The notes under the pieces were generated by a model, which did no database searches, had not been told where the DNA came from, and was given only the letters and a program-made list of their open reading frames with translations. The position numbers and the translations under genes were made by a program. DNA of 64,000 bases from Taudactylus pleione (Eukaryota > Chordata > Amphibia > Anura > Myobatrachidae). The first letter of the stretch is position 1. Every line of letters begins with the position of its first letter. Shown here in pieces: positions 21,926 to 30,899 of this stretch. The stretch lies in NCBI GenBank assembly GCA_031769625.1, contig JAUIMM010000636.1, positions 5,641,501 to 5,705,500 of the forward strand. The letters run 5' to 3'.

Positions 21926-23277
21926 GATCTTAGGGGTATACGGAAACCCTTGGCCCCAGTATTAAAACAAGAAGAATTACCACTAGAAAAAAACGAAAAT
22001 TGGACTATCTTCTATTAACCATCATGATGCAAACCTTCCAAGGAATAAGAACCTGAGATGACTATTGATGAAGAAATTGAACTTTTCTGGCCACTCTTTG
22101 AGAGAGAATGATTATATACAAAAGAAACCTTCTTGAACAGATCCATCATCAACTTACATATTTAGTAACATAAATACTCAAAGGCGGTTTTACTACATTC
22201 GATCAATCAACTCATTATATTATATATTAAGATAGCGATTATGATGATATTGATATATCCCAACACTACATGCTTCTATAAGTCCATATTATACATAAGG
22301 GACCAATGTGTTCTAACTGACAAAATGAAAAATACTTATGTCACAATGCAAATACATCATCTATTAGTTGACATAAGTTGTTCATCTATAATGATAATAT
22401 TGGTGCTTTCCCTGTTGTTTTATGCTTAGTTGAAATATGATATTAATAATGATTGCCATATTGTCACCTATAACAATAGAGGACAGGTTTAGATATGTAT
22501 TGGATCAAAGACCTAATATGGTTGAATCTTATACACTGTTAAAAAAACATTTGTGGGTATGTTCTGTTTAAAACATGAATTGACGTTTATTACAAACATC
22601 TTTTCTGAACTATTTTGAGATAACCCAAAACATGGCGTCCATCAACAGAGCGACAGAAAAATGGCTATTATGCACAATCAAGTGAGAAGTATGCGGAGAT
22701 GATGTGTCGCATGTGTAAATGGACGGAAGTGACGCGCAAGGAGTTCCGGAGACTGGGACAGTGACGAGGCTATTGATCGAGGGGGAAGAGTCTGTGAGCG
22801 GGTGGAAGTGATGCAAGCGGAGTTCCGGAGAAGACTGGTGAGAGTGATGAGACCAGTGATCCAGGATAACACCTATGAGGGAAAGCCACGTGAATCGCAG
22901 GCGCCGGAGAAGACATTCACTGGAAGTGACGCACCTTGGAATAAGATGCTTGGTATACAATGTGAGGGCGGAACCGGTCTCCATGGGCATCCTAGACGGT
23001 CTGGCAGCATGGACATAGCGACACCCAATTAAGGGCGGAAGTTCCCGAAGTTCGGGCTCTGTGTATATAATGTTTATATAATGCAATCAAAACTGATATT
23101 TTAAGCGCTTTTTGACTGACTATATGCTGATTAATAAGTTCTACATATGCATATATACGGATTAACTTAAACTGGGGTATTATCACTCACAGGAAGTGAG
23201 ATCATAGATCATTGCTAATAGATCCCAATTAGTGGAGCATATATAGTCCTAAAATCCCTAATGGAGCCACATTATCC

Positions 23278-23310
23278 TTGAGGAAGTCTGTGGAACGGAC
23301 GAAACGCTAT
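23278..23310 (+). other. Degenerate hammerhead-like core (copy C) in the PLE 3' region
   Basis: TTGAGGAAGTC, loop TGTGGAACG, GAC, GAAACGCTATGG: a box close to CUGANGA, a short GUC/GAC stem and an exact GAAAC box. Flanks GGAGC (23234) and GCTCC (23316) can pair, with a GTC at 23246-23248 as a possible cleavage triplet in a long-stem form. The position in the PLE long-terminal-repeat region fits the known association of hammerheads with PLEs. Activity is not claimed. Confidence 0.45.
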
Positions 23311-24499
23311 GGGGAGCTCCATACCTGCCTTATATGAATTTACCTGAAAGACTTAGTAACAAGATAAGCACTGGGCACTTCACCATTTATTTGCATAAAC
23401 TTGCACTAAAAATATTCATTGTGCTTAGTCTAAAATCCCTCTTTTAAATATTGATTTCCTGTTACATGTATATGTTTTTTATGCTCTTTTATTTCTTATG
23501 CTCTTTTCTTTTATATTACTGTTCTTATCAATGTAATAAATATTGTTAAGATTTTTATATATAAAGTAGATGGGTCTATAATTTATACTTGGAATATATA
23601 TCGGGTTCAATTTATAGAGATGTATGGTTTGTAGCATTATTTGCAAATTTTTGCACTGACACTTTATCTATATTATATATACCTTATCAGCTCATTTTTT
23701 AATTATCAATGTTTTAATCTATTTAGTGCACCTAGACACTATATATTTATTGTACTATATGATATTGTTATACTTTTAAAATACTATTTACTATCAAGCA
23801 CTGTTGTCGCTACACACAAGTTTACTTTTTAAAATATCAAAATGGCACTCTGCATAAAAAAGGTTCTTCACCCCTGTTCTAGAAGGTGCTAGATAAATGA
23901 GAAGTACAATCTGATTAGTTGCTATGGGCAACATCACTTCTTAAATAGAACTCCCATCTTAGTAAATTTACCCCTTAGTGTTTCTAAGCTTCTCTGATAA
24001 CTTGTGTTGATTCTATTACATAATTAGAGGACTTTCCAGTTTTTAATCTTTACAAGTCTGGCTGTACAAAATTGGAATGCATATCTCAGGGGTGTATCTA
24101 GGGGTCTGTGCGCCCCTGGCTCCCTAGTAGTTTTGCCCCATATGCAGAGCCACTTATGCAGAGCCCCCTGTAATTTTGACCCATATGTAGGTCCTCCTAA
24201 AGTAGTGCACCTTATGCAGTGGAATGAGAGAGATCCCCTTCCGTTTGTGTATGATGACGTCATCAGCCAGTGTCCAAAGTCATTCCCTACCATCCAAATG
24301 GGCAGAGGGGGTGAAAATAACCAGCGTGGCGAGCGAAGCGAGCCCGCAAGGGGCCACATTTCTTATTTTCCTGGAAAGTGTGGGAAAAAACATCCACTTC
24401 CAGGTCACGTCACTTCCAGGTACAGCTACTGAAGGGGTGCAGTGCCGCAATACGCATGGCCCCCTAAAGTATTACCAGTTATGCAGTGCCCCCCCCACC

Positions 24500-24830
24500 C
24501 AGTACTTACCTCATCACCACGCTGGCTTCCGCTGCGCTGTATCTTCCCGCTGTGGTGTGGCTGCGGCAGGCTCCTCAGTAAGAGCAGCAATGTGGCGCAC
24601 ATGACGTCACGTGCTCCTTTGTAAAAAAAACTTTATGAATCATTTGCTCGTGCCACTGGCAGCTGCTGGCGATTGCCGGCGGCTGCCAGGGTTACGAGCA
24701 AATGATTCATAAAGTTTTTCTTTTTTACACAAGGCGCGCGTCATGACGTCACGTGCGCCGCATTGCTGCTCTTACTGAGGAGCCTGCCGCAGCCACACCT
24801 CAGCACAGCAGGAAGATACGGTGAGTATCT
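24500..24830. repeat. Foldback core of a repeat spanning about 24083-25025
   Basis: ATGATTCATAAAGTTTTT (24702-24719) is complementary to AAAAACTTTATGAATCAT (24625-24642). GAGGAGCCTGCCGCAGCCAC (near 24777) pairs with GTGGCTGCGGCAGGCTCCTC (near 24556). The arms are about 155 bases around a centre near 24668, with CACGTGACGTCA-like motifs in both. Open frames are shadows. Confidence 0.6.
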
Positions 24831-25117
24831 GTGTGGGCAGCGGGGGCTGGTTGTGAGGGGGGGTAGCAGAGGGGGCCCTAAACATCTGCCCGGTTAGGAG
24901 CCAGGGGAGTGCCTGGGAGCCGGGACTCCAGTACCGGCCTGATTCTACCTCTTGTCCACAGGTGGCACCACCGGATGGCACCCACCCTAGGCCGGTGCCC
25001 CTGGCGAGTGCCATCCTGGCCAATGGGTAGAAAACAATAAAAATCATATAACAGTGACAAATTCAAAACAAAATTAGCATACAGTGCATTTAAACAACAA
25101 AACCACAATAAAAGTTA

Positions 25118-25661
25118 TTGGGGGAGATGTACAAAGCCCAGAAACTGTATCAGCGCACGTTATGTGCGCTGATACCGCTTCTCCCTGATGTATGATCGGG
25201 GGTCTGGCCGGTAAATGACAGGGGCGCTATGCGCCCCTGTCATTATCGGCGCTGCTATCTACAAGATAGCAGCGCCGACGGCAGGGCCATGTACGAACGG
25301 TCATAACAGCTACAACGGTCATAACAGCTACAACTAACAGCTACGTTATCGACAGCTACAACCTGGCGCTGCCCTATCCCCACAGCAGGGACAGCGCTGT
25401 CCCTGCTGCGGCGGCTGCCGGCTCCAGGGCTCCACGCGGGGATCTCGCGATACTTTAGAGATCCTGCGCATGCTCAGTGGAGCCGGCCGGGACAGAGACA
25501 CAGCGCATCAGCACTAGGCTGATGCGCTGCTGTCTCTAACGGGTAGCGCCGGAGGGGGGAGTTAACGCTCCCCCTCTCCGGCTGATGAGATGTTTATACA
25601 TCTCATCGGTAGTGCTTCCTGCTTCGCCACGTTAAGTGCCGCTATAATACATCTACCCCAA
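25118..25661. mobile_element. Multi-hairpin MITE
   Basis: Ends TTGGGGGAGATGTACAAAGC and GCTATAATACATCTACCCCAA are inverted repeats. Inside is a row of separate perfect or near-perfect hairpins: TCAGCGCACGTTATGTGCGCTGA, GACAGGGGCGCTATGCGCCC, GGCGCTGCTATC/GATAGCAGCGCC, GCGCATCAGC/GCTGATGCGC, and GATGAGATG/CATCTCATC. A short GGTCATAACAGCTACAAC duplication lies near 25300. There is no coding sequence. Confidence 0.7.
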
Positions 25662-25762
25662 TGTTACATATCAGAAACTAAATCCTGTTGTAATGACATT
25701 TGCCATAAAGTCTTTAATGTACTGTAGCATACTTGTGTATCAAGACTGGAATGCCTATCAAC

Positions 25763-26183
25763 TACAGATGTGTCCACATACAGCTAGCCTACCTGCGCGT
25801 TACACAGCCCTCCTAGTCGCGCCATGCTGCGATGTGACTCGGTAGCGCCGAACGTCTTTTTGTGCAACTTTTCCCCTTCAAATGCATCTTATTCATACAG
25901 CGATGTGAATAGGACACACAAGCAACTTCTGGTTATTAAATTGATATGCGGCATGCCTATATTCTGTGTGCAACTGCTGGTGTATCTGCAAGCGAAATGC
26001 TACATTACAATGTCACAGCCGCCGATACTGTAACGTAGCATTTTGCATGTAGATACACCTGCATTTGAGGGAAAACAGTTGCATGAAAAGACACTCAGCG
26101 CTACCGAATCACACGGCGATCACGCGTTATGTGTAACGTGACTTGTAACGCATGGAGGATAGATGTAAGTGGACACATCTGTA
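25763..26183. mobile_element. Palindromic TA-flanked MITE, copy 2
   Basis: TACAGATGTGTCCACATAC at the left and GTGGACACATCTGTA at the right are inverted ends on TA, as in Tc1/mariner MITEs. Inner arms such as AAATGCTACATTACA and TGTAACGTAGCATTT form a second hairpin near 26000-26045. It is the same family as 8980-9344 and 60658-61084. Confidence 0.75.
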
Positions 26184-27164
26184 TATGCAATCTATGATAA
26201 AAGACATCATGATGCTTACTGACTGTATAGGAAGTGTTCAGATACATTGAAGCATGTTAATTATACAATGTTAAACTGGAAGGACCATTTATTCAAGTAT
26301 TACTCTGAAATAAATAGTTTTAATTCAGCTATGACTTGGAATCGGATGGTTCCCGGTGTGTGGAATGAATACGCTTGTCGCAGTACAAAATTTGTCCTGG
26401 AAGCTGCCATTTATTCAGCTTCTATTCATGCTTCATTACAGCTCAGGCATTTCATTACAGAGTGTGTCAGGACCTGCCAGAGAGGTTGCTGGGAGACCTC
26501 TTAGAGCCGTTACTATGAGATCATGCAGGCTTCCTAGCCTGTTTATTGCTTGACAATGACTCAGTGACTGATGGTGATGATGGTGACTCTGATAATGTGT
26601 GTAAGAGAAAAGTATCCGCATTTCACACGTTCTACCATTTCTCTGAAATTCTCTTAAAGGGGCACTTCTGCTTAGATTCTTGTGTTTTAGAACCTCAATA
26701 AAATAAGAATGCACTATTCATGTCACATCAATGGAAAGCATTGTTAAATGTAAGGCTAGGAAAACAATACTCTCCTGGATCTCGCACAGCTCAGCCATTC
26801 TACAGAGTAACAAAACCAGAAGCTGCTCATAGATCGTACAATGGATCATACTATACAAATTCTATTTTGAAATCTTGAAAAAATAAAAGAAATATTTTTA
26901 TTTGATTTTAATATTTGAAGGGTCCAGGAGCATTTACCTTCATGAAGCTGGATGAAGTATAGCTGATGTGTGATACACATTAGTCATGTATCTCATAGAC
27001 CAGGAGATAAGAATTATATATGTTGTTGTAGGTTTGTTTCTTTTTCTCATTTCATTGTTTTTCTTTTTGTTTCCTCTCATTTGCTTTTTACTTCTGTGGT
27101 TTGTCTCAGCAATATACTTCACAACTGAAATCCTTCTACTTTTTTCTCATATTATATCCATACT
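26184..27164. other. Gene-free stretch
   Basis: Unrecognised, mostly AT-rich. The frame at 26247-26504 shows no domain and has no splice context. Confidence 0.4.
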
Positions 27165-27533
27165 TTCCTACCCTCCCGATTCGGCCGGAAGCCTCCTAAA
27201 AATCGTGTGCCTCTCCCGGCTTCCCTGGCAGGCAAGACTCCCGGTGCCTGCTGACTCCTCCGGCCCCGCTCTGAGGTTATAAGAGAAACCCCTGCAGCGG
27301 GGAGGCCGATGACGCGATTCACGCTGAATTGCATCATTTTGGCCCTGCACCCTACTTCACAATGTTAGCTAAACTGTGCACTGTGTAGCGGGGCGGGGCC
27401 AAAAATGAAGCAATCATGTGGCCACGCCCCCAGCTCCACCCACAAATCCCATGTAATCTGTCCGGTCACGCCCCCATATGCCGGCCACACTCCCCCTGTT
27501 ATGCCGACCTGGCTGCTTCCTCCTGGAAGGGGC
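27165..27533. repeat. GC-rich interspersed repeat
   Basis: A CTCCCGATTCGGCCGGAAGC start and CCACGCCCC/GGTCACGCCCCC-rich interior suggest a dispersed element. It abuts the AT-rich palindrome at 27534. The family is not identified. Confidence 0.35.
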
Positions 27534-27562
27534 AGACAGAATGTGGGCAACCCTGATTATGT

Positions 27563-27617
<55 letters not shown>

Positions 27618-27648
27618 CATAATCAGGGTTGCCCACATTCTGTCTATC
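27534..27648. repeat. Palindromic AT-rich repeat
   Basis: Bases 27537-27562 and 27614-27647 are inverted copies (CAGAATGTGGGCAACCCTGA and TCAGGGTTGCCCACATTCTG), with arms of about 30 bases. They flank a (TA)n tract interrupted once by TGTA. The whole block can form one long hairpin or cruciform. Open frames here are translations of the tract. Confidence 0.85.
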
Positions 27649-27794
27649 CTATATATATTGGATAGGAGCCAACTGTGTGCTTCATTTGCGCTGCCGCAGC
27701 CATTGCCTGTCTGAATGCTGTGTTTCTGTTATATGGGACATTAATGTACCTCTAATTAAGTAAAGTTAGCTCCTCTTTAGTGGATACAGATACT

Positions 27795-28122
27795 TAAGCT
27801 GGCCACACACTAGACCAACTTTCATCCAACCAGCCAACTAGTTGATTGGTTGGAATGAAAATCTGGTAACGTATGGGAGTAAATGATGATCAGCAATTTG
27901 CTCCTAAATGCCAGAAAACAGATGAAAATGGTCGTTCAGACAAGTGTTTTTTAAATGATTGATCCAAACAATTAGTTAAAACAACAGTTTTTATCCATTT
28001 TCCGCCGTTTGGGAGCAAATTGCTGATTGTCATTTGCTTTCATACCTTACCAGATTTTCTTTCCAACCAATCAGCTAGTTGGCTGGTTGGACAGATAATC
28101 TTTAGATGTGTGACCAGCTTTA
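27795..28122. mobile_element. MITE with TAAGCTGGCCACACA ends
   Basis: The left TAAGCTGGCCACACACTAGA and the reverse complement of the right end, TAAAGCTGGTCACACATCTA, are inverted repeats. The arms continue with CAACCAGCCAACTAGTTG (near 27825) and CTAGTTGGCTGGTTG (near 28074), then GGGAGTAAATGATGATCAGC and its partner near 28013. A fragment of the same family is at 404-540. Confidence 0.72.
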
Positions 28123-28322
28123 CCCTGCAACATGAGCTCTTCCATCAGGCACAAAATGTTCTTCTCCTGGACTTCCCTCCTAATTTATGATTGCAGTCAC
28201 CTATGTTGAACTAGGTAATTGATGAGAAGGGTGTTTCAACACAGGTGGCTGCAATCATAAATTAAGAGAGAAGTCCAGGAGCGGAGCATTTTGTAACTGA
28301 AGGAATGGGTCATGTTGAAGGG
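28123..28322. mobile_element. Foldback MITE abutting the previous one
   Basis: CCCTGCAACATGA at the left pairs with TCATGTTGAAGGG at the right. CTCCTGGACTTCCCTCCTAA and ATTAAGAGAGAAGTCCAGGA continue the arms, as do TTTATGATTGCAGTCACC and GGTGGCTGCAATCATAAA. Confidence 0.72.
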
Positions 28323-28383
28323 TCTGCAGATATATTACTAGATGTCCTGAATTGTGAGTCTTTTCACATGGGTAAAGCCAATG

Positions 28384-29530
28384 CCACTATTATTATTATT
28401 ATTATTATTATTATCCTTTATTTATATGGCGCCACAAGGGTTCCGCAGCGCCTTACAAAGTACAAAAACAAATGAGCACACAAGACAACAGTTATTAACA
28501 GTACAGACAATGCAGGACAAGTACATGATTTATAAACAATGCTGCATAACACCTAAATAAGCAGCAGGGTGTCAGTAAGCAGTTTTAGGCACCATTGTAA
28601 ATGAAAGTAAAAGTAAGGCAAGAAGAAGCACGTGAGGAAAGAGGGCCCTGCTCGTGAGAGCTTACATTCTGAGGGGAGGGTCAGACAAACAGGGGTGACA
28701 CAGATGGGCTAGATAGTGAGGAAGGAGCATAGAGTAGTGGGTTAGGATGAACGCTGGAAAGCATTGAGGAAGAAATGGGTCTTGAGGGCCCAGTTGAAGA
28801 TTAAAAGCCAGGAAGCCAAGTGATGGAGGAATTTTGCAGGAGCAGTGGTGTCAGTGGGGTAAATCCAGGGTTTGGTGATGGCAAGGAGAATCAAGGCATT
28901 ACAGATGAAGTGCTCATGAACAGGGACCAGTTTATTATAGACAAAACTGGCTTTCCAGAGGGAACAGGAGAGAGGGACAGAGTTAAGAGGCGAGAGGAGA
29001 ATGAGATTATTAGGGTTGATGTAGTGTGGAGGTGATATTGATCTAGAGAAGGGGGATAAGGAGTGTGGGGTTATGTGGCTGGCTTCTGAATGAGGAAGGG
29101 TGACAGCAGGCGATGGGTAAGGTGGAGGTTTAGTGTGGTGTGGGGGGGGAGAAGGATAAGTATCTTGGAGAAAAGAGAGGGTGCAGGGTTTAGCGGTGGT
29201 GCAGCAGGACCATGGTGGAAGAGTAGTGAATAATACTGGAGTTGTGGGAGATGCAGTTGAGAGACTAATATGTGATGAAGAGAGACAGAGGAGGGGGAGA
29301 ATGTAGAGGGGACTATGGATAGAGAAAAGAGGTGAAAACTGGTGGTAGAGGAGAAAATAATATAGCAGCTGAGTGAGGGAGGAGTAGAAGAAAAGAGACA
29401 TCGTGTAGATGAGGCAGTCGGGGGGGGGGGAAAGTCACTAGTAATAATGAGTGTGAGATGAGGGAGCAGTACAGGTCAAAGGTCAAAATCAGATAAAAGG
29501 AAGAACAGTGCTGGAAGATGTAAAGGCACA
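28384..29530 (-). pseudogene. L2-like LINE remnant: ORF start joined to its 3' end
   Basis: On the minus strand, the 219-residue frame 29401-28742 is Ser/Pro-rich and then contains CSLWKASFVYNKLVPVHEHF and ALILLAITKPWIYPTD. These correspond to the start of the L2-type endonuclease (usual form: ...LWNARSVCNKL... and ...LLAITETWL...P.D). The frame then jumps to NWALKTHFFLNAF, the form seen near the end of L2-type RT proteins. Downstream come the 3'-UTR block TGTAAGCTCTCACGAGCAGG (complement at 28655), CGCTGCGGAACCCTTGTGGC (complement at 28433) and a tail of ATA repeats (28389-28413). The endonuclease and RT cores are missing, so this is another internal-deletion derivative. Confidence 0.7.
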
Positions 29531-29954
29531 ACTACAATAGTATATTATAACCAAAAATATATATATAAAGAAAAAAGGTATACGTGTGAAACAATGGTAG
29601 GTACTACAGTGGTATACAGATAAATTGACAGTGGTATTGGAATGATTTAAACAATGTAGAGAAGAAACGCAAACATACAAGTATTAAATGTTCAGTAAGC
29701 AGGTAGTTGCTTACAATGATGAAGCAGGGTGTTGGCAAAAGGTGTGTCCAGGTTATAATGGAAGCTGGTTGCTGAGTAGCAGGGTTTCCAGAAGCTCAGA
29801 AGATCCTTTGCTTTTTCCAAGTTATCAAGAGTTCTTTTAAAATGTTGTCCTCCTGTCTTCCTCCTGCTTAACTCCTGACTAACTCTTTAAGTTATGCTGT
29901 ACATGTAGTCCCACTTAGAAAAAACCCCACTTTGAAGTAAAACCTAGAAGCCTA
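29531..29954. other. Gene-free stretch
   Basis: Unrecognised AT-rich sequence between the LINE remnant and the MITE; no ORF of interest. Confidence 0.4.
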
Positions 29955-30504
29955 GGGCCTGATTCAGACCCACTCGCGAGCGGCTGTCCGCTCGCAAGTG
30001 GGTCGATGTTATGGACTGAGCATGCGCACGACGGAGGGAGCTCCGTCGTGCGCATGCGCCAGACGCGACGAGTGAAGGAAAGTCCTTCGCTCGTTGTGTC
30101 CGATCAAAGGGGGCGTGCTGTCAATGTTGATTGACAGCATGCCCCCTTTGGTGGGCGTGCCGGGGGCGTGCCTCCCTGACGGGGGCGTTCCCACGGGAAC
30201 GCCTCCCGTCAGAAGCCGGCCCACTGACATCACTAGTGATGTCAGTGGGAGTGATTTTGGCTCTGATAGAGCCAAAATCACTCCGGAGCTTGCGGTTGAA
30301 AACCTCAACCGCAGGCTCCGGCTCGCAAATTCGATGGTCGCGATGGTCTCGACCATCGCGACCATCACAATGCACGCTCGTATAGCCTGTGGGTGGTGAC
30401 CCACAGCTATACGAGCGTCCAGGAGGACGCTCCATGAAAATGGAGCCCGGCCCTCATTCAGAGCGTGCGCTCTGCTCAGAGCGTACGGCTCTGAATGAGG
30501 GCCC
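29955..30504. mobile_element. GGCCTGATTCAGA-type MITE, copy B
   Basis: Begins GGGCCTGATTCAGACCCACT and ends CTCTGAATGAGGGCCC. The inner hairpins include GAGCGGCTGTCCGCTC, CTGACATCACTAGTGATGTCAG (22-base perfect palindrome), TTTGGCTCTGATAGAGCCAAA, and GGTCGCGATGGTCTCGACCATCGCGACC. It is nearly collinear with copy C at 36990. Overlapping ORFs on both strands (167, 104, 101 residues) follow from the GC-rich palindromes. Confidence 0.85.
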
Positions 30505-30899
30505 TTGTTCAAGCCTAAAGCCTTGTAACCTACTGATTATATAGTTAAGCATAACATGTGTAGTCACTGATTACACCCACCCTCAATACCCTCACCCACA
30601 CCAGAAACAAGTCATAAAATTCTAATACAAACAAGCAGAGCCAAAACAGCATCCCATGAAGCTAGGAGATAAGATCTGACTAGATATTTACATTTAAAGT
30701 TACTCTGGATTTTACAGATATTAATTAAAGACAGTATACCTAGCAAATGAGAATTCCAAACAGCATTGGTTTTTCTATAATAGATGCCTGGTGCAAATAT
30801 ATGATTACCTAGCAAATGAGAAACTAAGCCCTGCAGCAGCTTTTTCTTTGTTGTGACATCATAGCTAGGTAGATACCTTTTTTTTATATTGTTTTTTTC

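Larger units (their letters stand above)
21485..22060 (+). repeat. About 2.5 tandem copies of a 269-base unit containing a 5S module
   Basis: Two 5S-like modules start 269 bases apart. The flanks repeat as well: AGGTAACTATACCCA precedes the first and AGGTAAGTATACCCA the second; GGAGGTATACAAAAGCC follows the first and GGGGTATACGGAAACCC the second. A partial third unit (ATGCAAACCTTCCAAGGAAT-type text near 22030) resembles the spacer before module 2. Each module is thus bracketed by inverted GTATACC/GGTATAC-like hexamers. Confidence 0.7.
20300..23850 (+). mobile_element. Penelope-like element, 5'-truncated, with 5S-derived 3' region
   Basis: The plus-strand coding remnant (20302-21477) starts within the reverse transcriptase and runs to the end of the GIY-YIG endonuclease. 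A 3' region of more than 2 kb follows. That region contains a tandem repeat with two 5S-rRNA-like modules (21542-21657, 21811-21925), a GAAGTGACG/GGAGTTCCGGAG-rich part (22700-23050) typical of PLE long terminal repeats as I know them in frogs, and a hammerhead-like core (23278-23310). The exact edges inside the hAT element are uncertain. This is the innermost large layer of the nest. Confidence 0.75.
20006..23876. mobile_element. hAT-type element inside the MITE, itself split by a PLE
   Basis: Begins CAGGGATGGGAACCTCAGGC and ends AGGTTCTTCACCCCTG, imperfect inverted repeats. It is bounded by an exact 8-bp duplication, TTCTAGAA, at 19998-20005 and 23877-23884. Note that TTCTAGAA is itself palindromic. 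The left part of about 290 bases carries a GGAGCATCCTCAGGATGCTCC hairpin. Almost all the remainder is the Penelope-like element. No hAT transposase is visible, so this was a short non-autonomous copy. Confidence 0.78.
19914..23981. mobile_element. Outer palindromic MITE, split by a hAT insertion
   Basis: The left half (19921-19997) and right half (23885-23974) are complementary: GGGGTAAATTTACTAAGATG pairs with CATCTTAGTAAATTTACCCC, then GGGAGTTCTATT with AATAGAACTCCC, then ATGTTGCCCATAGCAAC with GTTGCTATGGGCAACAT. TTAGTGT lies outside both ends (19914-19920 and 23975-23981) and may be the target duplication. The two halves are separated by 3.9 kb of inserted element. Confidence 0.78.

Noticed and set aside
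22610..23086. 158-residue minus-strand frame
   Set aside because: Lies antisense in the PLE 3' region, overlaps frames on the other strand and has no known domain.
26247..26504. 85-residue plus-strand frame
   Set aside because: No domain, no splice consensus, and composition like the surrounding intron.
30009..30512. 167-residue minus-strand frame and its overlaps, also at 37044-37476
   Set aside because: GC-rich palindromic MITE sequence open on both strands. The same frames recur in copy C, so they reflect the MITE and not a gene.
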